Below, in pieces: positions 7,361 through 13,435 of a stretch of 64,000 nt of DNA. This DNA is from Pseudomonas fluorescens. Its GTDB lineage: Bacteria; Pseudomonadota; Gammaproteobacteria; Pseudomonadales; Pseudomonadaceae. The notes below the pieces were generated by a model. It worked only from the letters and a program-made list of their open reading frames with translations, ran no database searches and was not told the DNA's origin. The stretch is from contig NZ_CP038438.1 in assembly GCF_004683905.1 (NCBI RefSeq), forward strand, positions 5,890,001 to 5,954,000, given 5' to 3'. The position numbers and the translations under genes were made by a program. How positions within the stretch are numbered: the stretch's first letter is position 1; every line of letters starts with the position of its first letter.

Positions 7361-8698
7361 TTACAGGTTGTAGCCGCGTTCGTTGTGTTGTGCCAGGTCC
7401 AGACCCACTGCCTCTTCTTCCTCGGTGGCACGCAGGCCCATGACCACGTCCAGTACCTTGAGGATGATGAAGGTGACGATCGCGGTGTAGATCACCGTGA
7501 AGCCGACGCCTTTGCACTGAATCCACACTTGCGAAGCGATGTCGGTCACGGTGCCGAAGCCGCCCATGGCCGGCGCGGCGAACACGCCGGTGAGGATCGC
7601 GCCAAGGATACCGCCGATACCGTGCACGCCGAAGGCATCCAGGGAGTCGTCGTAACCGAGTTTGCGTTTCAGCGTGGTCGCGCAGAAGAAGCACACCACA
7701 CCGGCCGCCAGACCGATGATCAGCGAGCCCATCGGGCCCACGGTACCGGCTGCCGGCGTGATTGCCACCAGACCTGCAACCACACCCGAGGCAATGCCCA
7801 GTGCGCTAGGTTTGCCGTGGGTGATCCACTCGGCGAACATCCAGCCCAGTGCAGCGGCAGCGGTCGCGATCTGAGTCACCAGCATCGCCATGCCGGCAGT
7901 GCCGTTGGCGGCCGCGGCGGAACCGGCGTTGAAGCCGAACCAGCCGACCCACAGCATGGCCGCGCCCATCAGGGTGTAACCAAGGTTGTGCGGTGCCATC
8001 GGGGTGGTCGGGAAGCCTTTGCGCTTGCCCAGCACCAGGCACGCCACCAGACCGGCGATACCGGCGTTGATGTGGACCACGGTGCCGCCCGCGAAATCGA
8101 GCACGCCCCAGTCGCCCAGCAGCGAACCCGGACCGCTCCAGACCATGTGCGCGATCGGCGCATAGACCAGCGTGAACCAGACGCCCATGAACACCAGCAT
8201 CGCGGAGAACTTCATGCGCTCGGCGAAGGCACCGACGATCAGCGCCGGGGTGATGATGGCGAAGGTCATTTGATAAGTGACGAACACTGCTTCAGGGAAC
8301 AGCGCTGCCGGGCCGGTAATGCTGGCAGGCGTGACGCCCGCGAGGAAGGCCTTGGCAAAGCTGCCGACGAAGGAGTTCAGGTTGACGACGTTGGCTTCCA
8401 TCCCGGTGGTGTCGAACGCCATGCTGTAGCCATAAAGGAACCACAGGATGGTGACCAGGCCGGTAATGGCGAAGCACTGCATCATCACCGAAAGAATGTT
8501 TTTCGACCGCACCATGCCGCCGTAGAACAGCGCGAGGCCCGGAATGGTCATGAACAGCACGAGGGCTGTGGAGGTCAGCATCCAGGCGGTGTCGCCGGAA
8601 TTGAGGACAGGAGGCGCCACCGGATCTGCCGCCATAGCCAGGCCGGGCATTACGATGGACAACAGGGCGCCTAGCCCTGCGAATTTACGCAGAGTCAT
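7361..8698 (-). CDS. amtB: Ammonium transporter AmtB
   Basis: This 445-residue inner-membrane ammonium channel has a cleavable signal peptide ending near AMA-ADP (residue 23-24), followed by about 11 membrane helices. Family marks include GLALFYGGMVRSKN and the twin pore histidines in TVVHINAG and FGVHGIGG. ATG 8698 has a GGAGAA ribosome site. It is 37 nt behind glnK, whose PII product plugs this channel when nitrogen is ample. Expression is probably from the sigma-54 region upstream of glnK. Confidence 0.97.
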   Translation of the reverse strand: MTLRKFAGLGALLSIVMPGLAMAADPVAPPVLNSGDTAWMLTSTALVLFMTIPGLALFYGGMVRSKNILSVMMQCFAITGLVTILWFLYGYSMAFDTTGMEANVVNLNSFVGSFAKAFLAGVTPASITGPAALFPEAVFVTYQMTFAIITPALIVGAFAERMKFSAMLVFMGVWFTLVYAPIAHMVWSGPGSLLGDWGVLDFAGGTVVHINAGIAGLVACLVLGKRKGFPTTPMAPHNLGYTLMGAAMLWVGWFGFNAGSAAAANGTAGMAMLVTQIATAAAALGWMFAEWITHGKPSALGIASGVVAGLVAITPAAGTVGPMGSLIIGLAAGVVCFFCATTLKRKLGYDDSLDAFGVHGIGGILGAILTGVFAAPAMGGFGTVTDIASQVWIQCKGVGFTVIYTAIVTFIILKVLDVVMGLRATEEEEAVGLDLAQHNERGYNL

Positions 8699-8735
8699 AT
8701 TGTTTTCTCCTGGGGCGTTGGGTTTGTGGCGGCGT

Positions 8736-9074
8736 TTAGATCGCGTCGGTATCGGTTTCGCCGGTACGGATGCGGATCGCCTGTTCCAGATTGACCACGA
8801 AGATCTTGCCGTCACCGATCTTGCCGGTGTTGGCAGCCTTGGTTATCGCCTCGATAACCCGATCCAGATCCTTGTCGTCGATAGCAACGTCGATTTTCAC
8901 CTTGGGCAGAAAATCGACCACATACTCCGCGCCGCGATACAGCTCGGTGTGACCCTTCTGCCGGCCGAAGCCTTTGACTTCAGTAACGGTAATGCCCTGC
9001 ACGCCGATTTCGGACAGCGACTCGCGCACGTCGTCCAACTTGAACGGCTTGATGATGGCAGTGACTAGCTTCAT
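8736..9074 (-). CDS. glnK: PII signal protein GlnK
   Basis: This is a 112-residue PII protein. The uridylylation Tyr51 is in place in TELYRGAEY at the tip of the T-loop. The B-loop KIGDGKIFV and the C-terminal RTGETDTDAI are standard. GlnK senses ATP/ADP, 2-oxoglutarate and glutamine, and binds AmtB, GlnE and NtrB. ATG 9074 gives the normal MKLVTAIIKPFK start. It heads a glnK-amtB operon with an NtrC/sigma-54-type promoter region. Confidence 0.98.
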   Translation of the reverse strand: MKLVTAIIKPFKLDDVRESLSEIGVQGITVTEVKGFGRQKGHTELYRGAEYVVDFLPKVKIDVAIDDKDLDRVIEAITKAANTGKIGDGKIFVVNLEQAIRIRTGETDTDAI

Positions 9075-9276
9075 GAAACTCTCTCCCGAATTGGTGGACT
9101 TGCCCCAGGAAAACAAACCCGACTCAAGTCTAAGCGCAGTGCCTGGCTTTGTAACGCATCGTCGGCCTTACCTGCCCGACTGACGCCAGCTAACCGCTGC
9201 CGGCGAAACTCCCCGTCCCGCCTGCCGCACTGCATTCGTCACAGCGACTGCATCAGTGCATGGGTCACTACCGACT

Positions 9277-9293
9277 AAGCAGAAAGCTTGCCA
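9277..9293 (-). promoter_or_regulatory. Sigma-54 (RpoN) promoter of glnK-amtB
   Basis: On the minus strand TGGCAAG-N4-CTGCT matches the RpoN consensus TGGCACG-N4-TTGCW, with GG and GC exactly 10 nt apart. Predicted transcription starts near 9267, leaving a roughly 190-nt leader before glnK. The promoter call rests on motif match plus the expected biology. Confidence 0.6.
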
Positions 9294-9368
9294 TCTCGCC
9301 AAATTCCTCTGATTTCAAGCCCTTGGCCGCTGCCACAGGCGCCCGCGCAAAAAAGCCCCGACGGTTAC

Positions 9369-9383
9369 GCACAACAACGGTGC
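9369..9383. promoter_or_regulatory. NtrC binding site
   Basis: GCACAACAACGGTGC has perfect GCAC/GTGC arms 7 nt apart, very close to the enteric site GCACCAACATGGTGC. It lies about 80-100 bp upstream of the RpoN motif, a proper enhancer distance. The 413-nt stretch 9075-9487 contains no gene and is explained largely by this control region. Confidence 0.6.
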
Positions 9384-9487
9384 GTTGCCGTCCGTCCGCT
9401 TGCGCGAAAAGCGTGCATCCGTGCCTGCGTCAATGACTATAGACACTGCGTGATACACTGCCCGCCACTGTTTACAGGACACATTCC

Positions 9488-9748
9488 ATGCTCGCGCCCA
9501 AAGACTTCCTCGACGCCCTGAGCGGCACCGCCTCCCGCCTGTTCAGCGGCGACACCCCGCTGCCGAAAGCCGAAATCGAAAGCCAGTTCAAGATGCTGCT
9601 GCAGAGTGCGTTCAGCAAACTCGATTTGGTGAGCCGTGAAGAGTTTGATAGTCAGATGGTTGTATTGGCGCGTACCCGTGCTCGCCTCGAAAGCCTTGAG
9701 GCCAAAGTCGCCGAGATGGAAGCCAAGCTGACGCCGCCGGCCGAGTAA
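9488..9748 (+). CDS. ubiK: UbiK family ubiquinone biosynthesis accessory factor
   Basis: This 86-residue protein has an N-terminal amphipathic part (FLDALSGTASRLF) and a C-terminal coiled coil (REEFDSQMVVLARTRARLES). This is the UbiK/YqiC (BMFP) layout. UbiK works with UbiJ in the cytosolic ubiquinone complex and has membrane-fusogenic activity. Length and motif order match the family. It is monocistronic and convergent with the small ORF at 9842. Confidence 0.88.
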   Translation: MLAPKDFLDALSGTASRLFSGDTPLPKAEIESQFKMLLQSAFSKLDLVSREEFDSQMVVLARTRARLESLEAKVAEMEAKLTPPAE

Positions 9749-9795
9749 GTCTGCAGACCCTGAGCCAAAGTGCCTTGAAGTTTGCGAAAGAAATT

Positions 9796-9826
9796 AAACC
9801 GCTCCTGCCGAGGCAGGAGCGGTTTC
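9796..9826. terminator. Terminator between ubiK and the 33-codon ORF
   Basis: AAACCGCTCCTGC-cgag-GCAGGAGCGGTTT gives a 13-bp stem. Both flanks are weakly T-rich, better on the minus strand (AATTTCTTT). It probably ends ubiK and the mRNA of the small minus-strand ORF. Confidence 0.8.
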
Positions 9827-9841
9827 CGTCAGATCAATCCT

Positions 9842-9943
9842 CTACAACGAATTATTCCAACGGTCTCGCAGAAACTCGTACAGGCGAAAAGCCCATAGCG
9901 CGATTCTGACGAGGCGCCACATATGTTTAAGAAACTTAGACAT
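9842..9943 (-). CDS. Putative 33-residue cationic amphipathic peptide (type I toxin-like)
   Basis: This short ORF is preceded by AGGAGG with 8-nt spacing to the ATG, one of the best ribosome sites in the window. The product begins MSKFLKHMWRL and continues with LVRIALWAFRLYEFL and a RDRW tail. It is Trp/Phe-rich, has seven Lys/Arg against two acidic residues, and is predicted to form an amphipathic helix that could sit on or in the membrane. A terminator follows 16 nt downstream. A leader of roughly 245 nt precedes it, and a divergent RNA carries a sequence complementary to that leader. Together these suggest a type I toxin. I recognise no family. It could instead be a regulatory peptide. Confidence 0.5.
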   Translation of the reverse strand: MSKFLKHMWRLVRIALWAFRLYEFLRDRWNNSL

Positions 9944-10012
9944 ACTTTGGCCCTCCTTGCGTGGGGCCAAACCTCCGATGCACTTTCCGGCGTACGAACA
10001 CCTTCGGGACTA

Positions 10013-10034
10013 CACGTGAGTATGTCCGCCAAGG
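10013..10034 (+). repeat. 22-nt direct repeat, copy 1 (in the leader of the 33-codon ORF)
   Basis: The + strand begins CACGTGAGT and ends TCCGCCAAGG. It matches 20 of 22 positions of the second copy at 10296-10317, in the same orientation. Because the small ORF is transcribed from the minus strand, its leader carries the complement and can pair in trans with the + strand RNA. The site is about 70 nt before the ORF start and 55 nt before its ribosome site. Confidence 0.75.
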
Positions 10035-10076
10035 CGGCCGGGTGTGGGTTCCTCAAATACAGCACCGGCACGGGTC

Positions 10077-10154
10077 TCACACCGTGTCGAGGAACATGAA
10101 GTCTTTGCGCTCCCGGCCACACTTCGCGAATACCCCATGAGTGGGCATCGTCAT
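10077..10154 (-). CDS. Possible 25-codon upstream ORF in the leader
   Basis: From ATG 10154 a frame beginning MTMPTHGVFAK runs 25 codons to TGA 10077-10079. It lies entirely within the presumed leader of the 33-codon ORF, as tisA lies upstream of tisB. No good ribosome site precedes it, so translation is doubtful. Confidence 0.2.
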   Translation of the reverse strand: MTMPTHGVFAKCGRERKDFMFLDTV

Positions 10155-10190
10155 TGCGGACTTTATGACAGCCCTTAGAAAGCGATTTAA

Positions 10191-10225
10191 ACAACTTGTA
10201 TCAAGTCGTTATGAGGCGCTATCAA
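10191..10225 (-). promoter_or_regulatory. Promoter and palindrome for the small-ORF mRNA
   Basis: On the minus strand TTGATA (10220-10225), 17 nt and GATACA (10197-10202) form a promoter-like pair that would start RNA near 10190. A 19-bp imperfect palindrome, ACAACTTG-tat-CAAGTCGT (10191-10209, 7 of 8 arm bases matching), overlaps the -10 and could be an operator. It does not resemble a LexA box. Confidence 0.35.
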
Positions 10226-10233
10226 CGGGACCG

Positions 10234-10262
10234 TTGCCCCCCTTTCAAGCCCATCTGATACT
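10234..10262 (+). promoter_or_regulatory. Promoter of the divergent small RNA
   Basis: TTGCCC (10234-10239) and GATACT (10257-10262) have a 17-nt spacer, each matching 4 of 6 consensus bases. Initiation would be near 10269, divergent from the minus-strand promoter. Confidence 0.4.
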
Positions 10263-10295
10263 TGCGCCAATGAGCAAACATGCATAACCTGATCG

Positions 10296-10317
10296 CACGT
10301 GAGTGTGTCCGCAAAGG
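10296..10317 (+). repeat. 22-nt direct repeat, copy 2 (in the small RNA)
   Basis: This second copy differs from 10013-10034 at two positions (G for A, A for C). It lies near the 5' end of the predicted small RNA, before its hairpin and terminator, where an antisense seed would be expected. Confidence 0.75.
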
Positions 10318-10354
10318 ATACGCAGGCCTTGGCCTCACCGAAGCCTGCAAACTG

Positions 10355-10383
10355 AAAACCGTCTCCTCAAGGCGGTTTTTTTT
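10355..10383 (+). terminator. Small RNA terminator
   Basis: AAAACCGTC and GGCGGTTTT pair around a TCCTCAA loop and are followed by an uninterrupted T tract. There is no + strand gene to terminate here except the predicted RNA, which supports its existence. Confidence 0.8.
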
Positions 10384-10511
10384 CGCCTCGAAATTGGTTG
10401 ACCGCTTTCCCGCAACATCCAGTGAAAGTTCGCCCCCGCCTGATCGCCCTTCCCCAACTACCCTTCAAAAACCCGCAGGAAGCGGTCCCCGATTCAGCTC
10501 AAGGAACGACC

Positions 10512-12005
10512 ATGTCCCTCTCCATCGTCCACAGCCGCGCCCAGGTTGGCGTGGATGCTCCCGCTGTCACCGTCGAAGTCCATCTCGCCAACGGTCTGCC
10601 CTCGCTGACCATGGTCGGCCTGCCTGAAGCGGCGGTAAAGGAGAGCAAGGATCGCGTGCGCAGCGCGATCATCAATTCCGGGCTGCAGTTTCCGGCGCGG
10701 CGGATCACCTTGAATCTGGCGCCGGCGGACTTGCCCAAGGATGGCGGGCGCTTTGATATGGCGATTGCCCTGGGGATTCTGTCGGCGAGTGTGCAGGTGC
10801 CGTGTCTGACGCTGGATGATGTGGAATGCCTTGGTGAACTGGCGTTGTCCGGCGCTGTGCGGCCGGTACGCGGGGTGTTGCCGGCGGCACTGGCGGCGCG
10901 CAAGGCCGGGCGGGCACTGGTGGTGCCGCGGGCGAATGCCGAGGAAGCGTGCCTTGCTTCGGGTTTGAAGGTGTTTGCGGTGGATCATCTGCTGGAGGCA
11001 GTGGCGCATTTCAACGGGCATACGCCGGTCGAGCCTTATGTCTCGGACGGGCTGATCCATGCGGCGAAACCTTATCCCGACCTCAATGAGGTGCAAGGAC
11101 AGATGGCCGCGAAACGGGCGCTGCTGATCGCGGCGGCGGGCGCACACAACCTGTTGTTCAGCGGGCCGCCGGGGACCGGCAAGACCTTGTTGGCAAGTCG
11201 CTTGCCGGGCCTGCTGCCGCCACTCTCCGAATGCGAGGCGCTGGAAGTGGCGGCGATTCAATCGGTCGCCAGCGGCGTGCCACTGACCCATTGGCCGCAG
11301 CGACCATTCCGTCAACCGCACCATTCTGCATCGGGGCCGGCGCTGGTCGGTGGCAGCTCGAAACCGCAACCCGGCGAGATCACCCTCGCCCACCACGGTG
11401 TGCTGTTTCTCGACGAGCTTCCGGAATTTGATCGCAAGGTGCTGGAGGTGCTGCGCGAGCCGCTGGAATCCGGGCATATCGTGATTGCCCGAGCCAAGGA
11501 TCGCGTACGCTTTCCCGCGCGTTTCCAGTTGGTGGCGGCAATGAATCCTTGCCCCTGTGGATATCTTGGCGAGCCGAGCGGCAAGTGCTCTTGTACACCG
11601 GACATGGTGCAGCGCTACCGCAACAAGCTATCGGGGCCGTTGCTGGATCGGATCGATCTGCACCTGACGGTGGCGCGGGAAGCGACGGCGTTGAATCCGG
11701 CAGTGAAGCCAGGCGAGGACAGCGCCAGTGCGGCAGCCGTGGTGGCCGAGGCACGCGAACGCCAGCAAAAGCGTCAGCGTTGTGCCAATGCGTTCCTCGA
11801 TCTGCCAGGCCTGAAGCGGCACTGCCAGTTATCCACAGCCGATGAGAAATGGCTGGAGTCAGCCTGCGAACGGCTGACCTTGTCACTGCGCTCAGCCCAT
11901 CGTTTGCTCAAGGTCGCCAGAACCCTGGCAGACCTTGAGCAAGTCGATGCAATCAGCCGTGAGCATCTGGCCGAGGCGCTGCAATACCGGCCGGCGACGC
12001 CTTAA
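10512..12005 (+). CDS. comM: ComM, Mg-chelatase-like AAA+ helicase
   Basis: This 497-residue protein has the ComM layout. An N-terminal Lon-like fold opens with MSLSIVHSRAQVGVDAPAV. The AAA+ core has Walker A GPPGTGKT and Walker B LFLDELPEF. A zinc-type CPCGYLGEPSGKCSC insert is followed by the C-terminal Mg-chelatase domain. ComM is a hexameric branch-migration helicase that extends integration of DNA in natural transformation and recombination. ATG 10512 has AAGGAA just upstream. A longer in-frame start at 10398 overlaps the small RNA terminator and is unlikely. Its stop overlaps the convergent DUF4432 stop. Confidence 0.95.
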   Translation: MSLSIVHSRAQVGVDAPAVTVEVHLANGLPSLTMVGLPEAAVKESKDRVRSAIINSGLQFPARRITLNLAPADLPKDGGRFDMAIALGILSASVQVPCLTLDDVECLGELALSGAVRPVRGVLPAALAARKAGRALVVPRANAEEACLASGLKVFAVDHLLEAVAHFNGHTPVEPYVSDGLIHAAKPYPDLNEVQGQMAAKRALLIAAAGAHNLLFSGPPGTGKTLLASRLPGLLPPLSECEALEVAAIQSVASGVPLTHWPQRPFRQPHHSASGPALVGGSSKPQPGEITLAHHGVLFLDELPEFDRKVLEVLREPLESGHIVIARAKDRVRFPARFQLVAAMNPCPCGYLGEPSGKCSCTPDMVQRYRNKLSGPLLDRIDLHLTVAREATALNPAVKPGEDSASAAAVVAEARERQQKRQRCANAFLDLPGLKRHCQLSTADEKWLESACERLTLSLRSAHRLLKVARTLADLEQVDAISREHLAEALQYRPATP

Positions 12006-13216
12006 TGCTCGGTCAGATCCACCAGCGGCGCCTGTCGCACTTCGGTTTCACGCCCGGCCTGGATTTCGCTCACGCGCTTCAAGGCGTTATCCACAGCGCC
12101 TTTGTCTGCCAGCAGGCTGTAGCTGATCTGAAACTGTTGGCTGGCCTTTGGCGCAATGGTCGGCACCAGATTCAGCGGACGCTGATAGCGGCGGTTGTAG
12201 GAAAAGCTGGTGCCCGGCTCAAGCCCAGTGACATAGCCCTGCCCTTGGGTATCGGTATTTTTCCACAGGGAAAACACTGGCAGCTGCTGTGTATTGAAGC
12301 CAACAGAGACACCGAGGCTGCCAGCCTTGTTGTGCAAAACAGTCAGGGTTTCGCCTTTTGCGTCGGCGTAGGGCACGACGTTATAGACGGTTTCGTCGTA
12401 GTCCTTGGTTGGACCGCGATAAGTCTGCCAGTCCGCCAACTCGGCTTTGGCCTTGTCGTTGAACGGCGAGACCTGTTTCACCGGCGCCGCGAACCGCGCG
12501 CCCTGCTCAAGGAACGGTGTACTGAAGTTACTGTGATACAGCGCCTGGTATTCCTTCGGATAATCGCCGTTGTTGGTCAGCGTATCGTTGAGGGCAAAGC
12601 GCACGCTGCCCGGCTCGGTGACCAGCTCAGTGACGACCGAGAAGTCGACTTTCTTGAACGCCTGTTCCTTCAGTTCACCGCGCAGACTGATGGCGTAGGG
12701 TGGTTTTTCATCGATGTGCAGCGTGACAGTGCTGGCCGGAATGTTCGCGGCGCGGCCGTGCAGGGTCAGCAACTCGCCATTGTCCATACCGGGATGGCCG
12801 ACCCATTCGTAACCGCAGCGGGTCACCAACTCATTGAAGCCTTCCAGCCAGCCCAGGCCACCGCGTCCATTGAGTTCGATGAAGGCCGGGTTGACCACTT
12901 CCTTGACCGGCGAATCCCAACCCATGCGCACGTTACCAACCGACGCCTGCAGGACATTCATGCCGCGGGTCGGCACCACCGAGAGTTTCATCGTGCCGTT
13001 ATCGATATCGACGATGCTGACACCTTCCTGTCGTCCGCCGTGCAAGGTTCGCAGACTCACGGAGAAAGGCTTGTCGGTTTTCAACCCGAGTTGCTCACTG
13101 GTAATGCTCCAGTTTTGCGCGGGCTTGTTGGTATCGAGGAGTACGTAATCCCAGGCCATGGCGTGGGAAGCAGCAGAGAGTGCGCCGAATGCAACGGCGA
13201 GTTTGAACGGGGTCAT
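12002..13216 (-). CDS. DUF4432 aldose 1-epimerase-like periplasmic protein
   Basis: This 404-residue protein has a signal peptide (MTPFKLAVAFGALSAASHAM, cleavage near AMA-WDY) followed by a galactose mutarotase-like beta-sandwich of the DUF4432 type. Segments such as VPTRGMNVLQ, RCGYEWVGHP, LHGRAAN and GLEPGTSF resemble the sugar-binding site of that fold. Export to the periplasm is predicted. The substrate is unknown. It converges on comM with overlapping stops and has no operon partner. Confidence 0.8.
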   Translation of the reverse strand: MTPFKLAVAFGALSAASHAMAWDYVLLDTNKPAQNWSITSEQLGLKTDKPFSVSLRTLHGGRQEGVSIVDIDNGTMKLSVVPTRGMNVLQASVGNVRMGWDSPVKEVVNPAFIELNGRGGLGWLEGFNELVTRCGYEWVGHPGMDNGELLTLHGRAANIPASTVTLHIDEKPPYAISLRGELKEQAFKKVDFSVVTELVTEPGSVRFALNDTLTNNGDYPKEYQALYHSNFSTPFLEQGARFAAPVKQVSPFNDKAKAELADWQTYRGPTKDYDETVYNVVPYADAKGETLTVLHNKAGSLGVSVGFNTQQLPVFSLWKNTDTQGQGYVTGLEPGTSFSYNRRYQRPLNLVPTIAPKASQQFQISYSLLADKGAVDNALKRVSEIQAGRETEVRQAPLVDLTEH

Positions 13217-13325
13217 GGCAGCAGCCTTTATTGGAGTTGTGCCATTTTTATAGCGCTGCGGAAACGTTTCAGCAAGAAAAGATGAGAGACATATAGGATG
13301 ATTTGCCATGGATCGGCGGCGTTGC

Positions 13326-13417
13326 ATTCGCGAGCAGGCTCGCTCCCACAGAGTATTCGGGTGCTCAAACGATTTATGAGCTACCCCGGAAACTGTGGGA
13401 GCGAGCCTGCTCGCGAA
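13326..13417. repeat. REP doublet, outward-facing, GAGCCTGCTCGCG class
   Basis: The copies are ATTCGCGAGCAGGCTCGCTC...CACA at the left and TGTGGGAGCGAGCCTGCTCG at the right. The conserved TGTGGGAG ends therefore point inward to the spacer, opposite to most doublets here. It lies just past the 3' end of the chemoreceptor gene. Confidence 0.88.
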
Positions 13418-13435
13418 AGCTATATCAAGGCTGTA

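Larger units (their letters stand above)
10269..10383 (+). ncRNA. Putative antitoxin-like small RNA (~115 nt)
   Basis: A + strand region with no credible ORF carries, in order, the 22-nt repeat copy (10296-10317), a GCAGGC/GCCTGC hairpin (about 10322-10348) and a rho-independent terminator with eight T (10355-10383). RNA from here could pair with the leader of the 33-codon mRNA over the repeat: 20 Watson-Crick pairs, one G-U and one mismatch. Transcript ends are inferred from the promoter and terminator. It might alternatively act on other targets. Confidence 0.5.

Noticed and set aside
7322..8674. Long + strand frame opposite amtB
   Set aside because: It mirrors amtB codons. The translation is His/Gln/Arg-rich and low complexity with no domain; amtB is unambiguous.
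9829..10194. A 121-codon minus-strand frame overlapping the small ORF
   Set aside because: It has no ribosome site, its start is within the predicted promoter, and its composition is not protein-like. The 33-codon frame with a strong ribosome site explains the region better.
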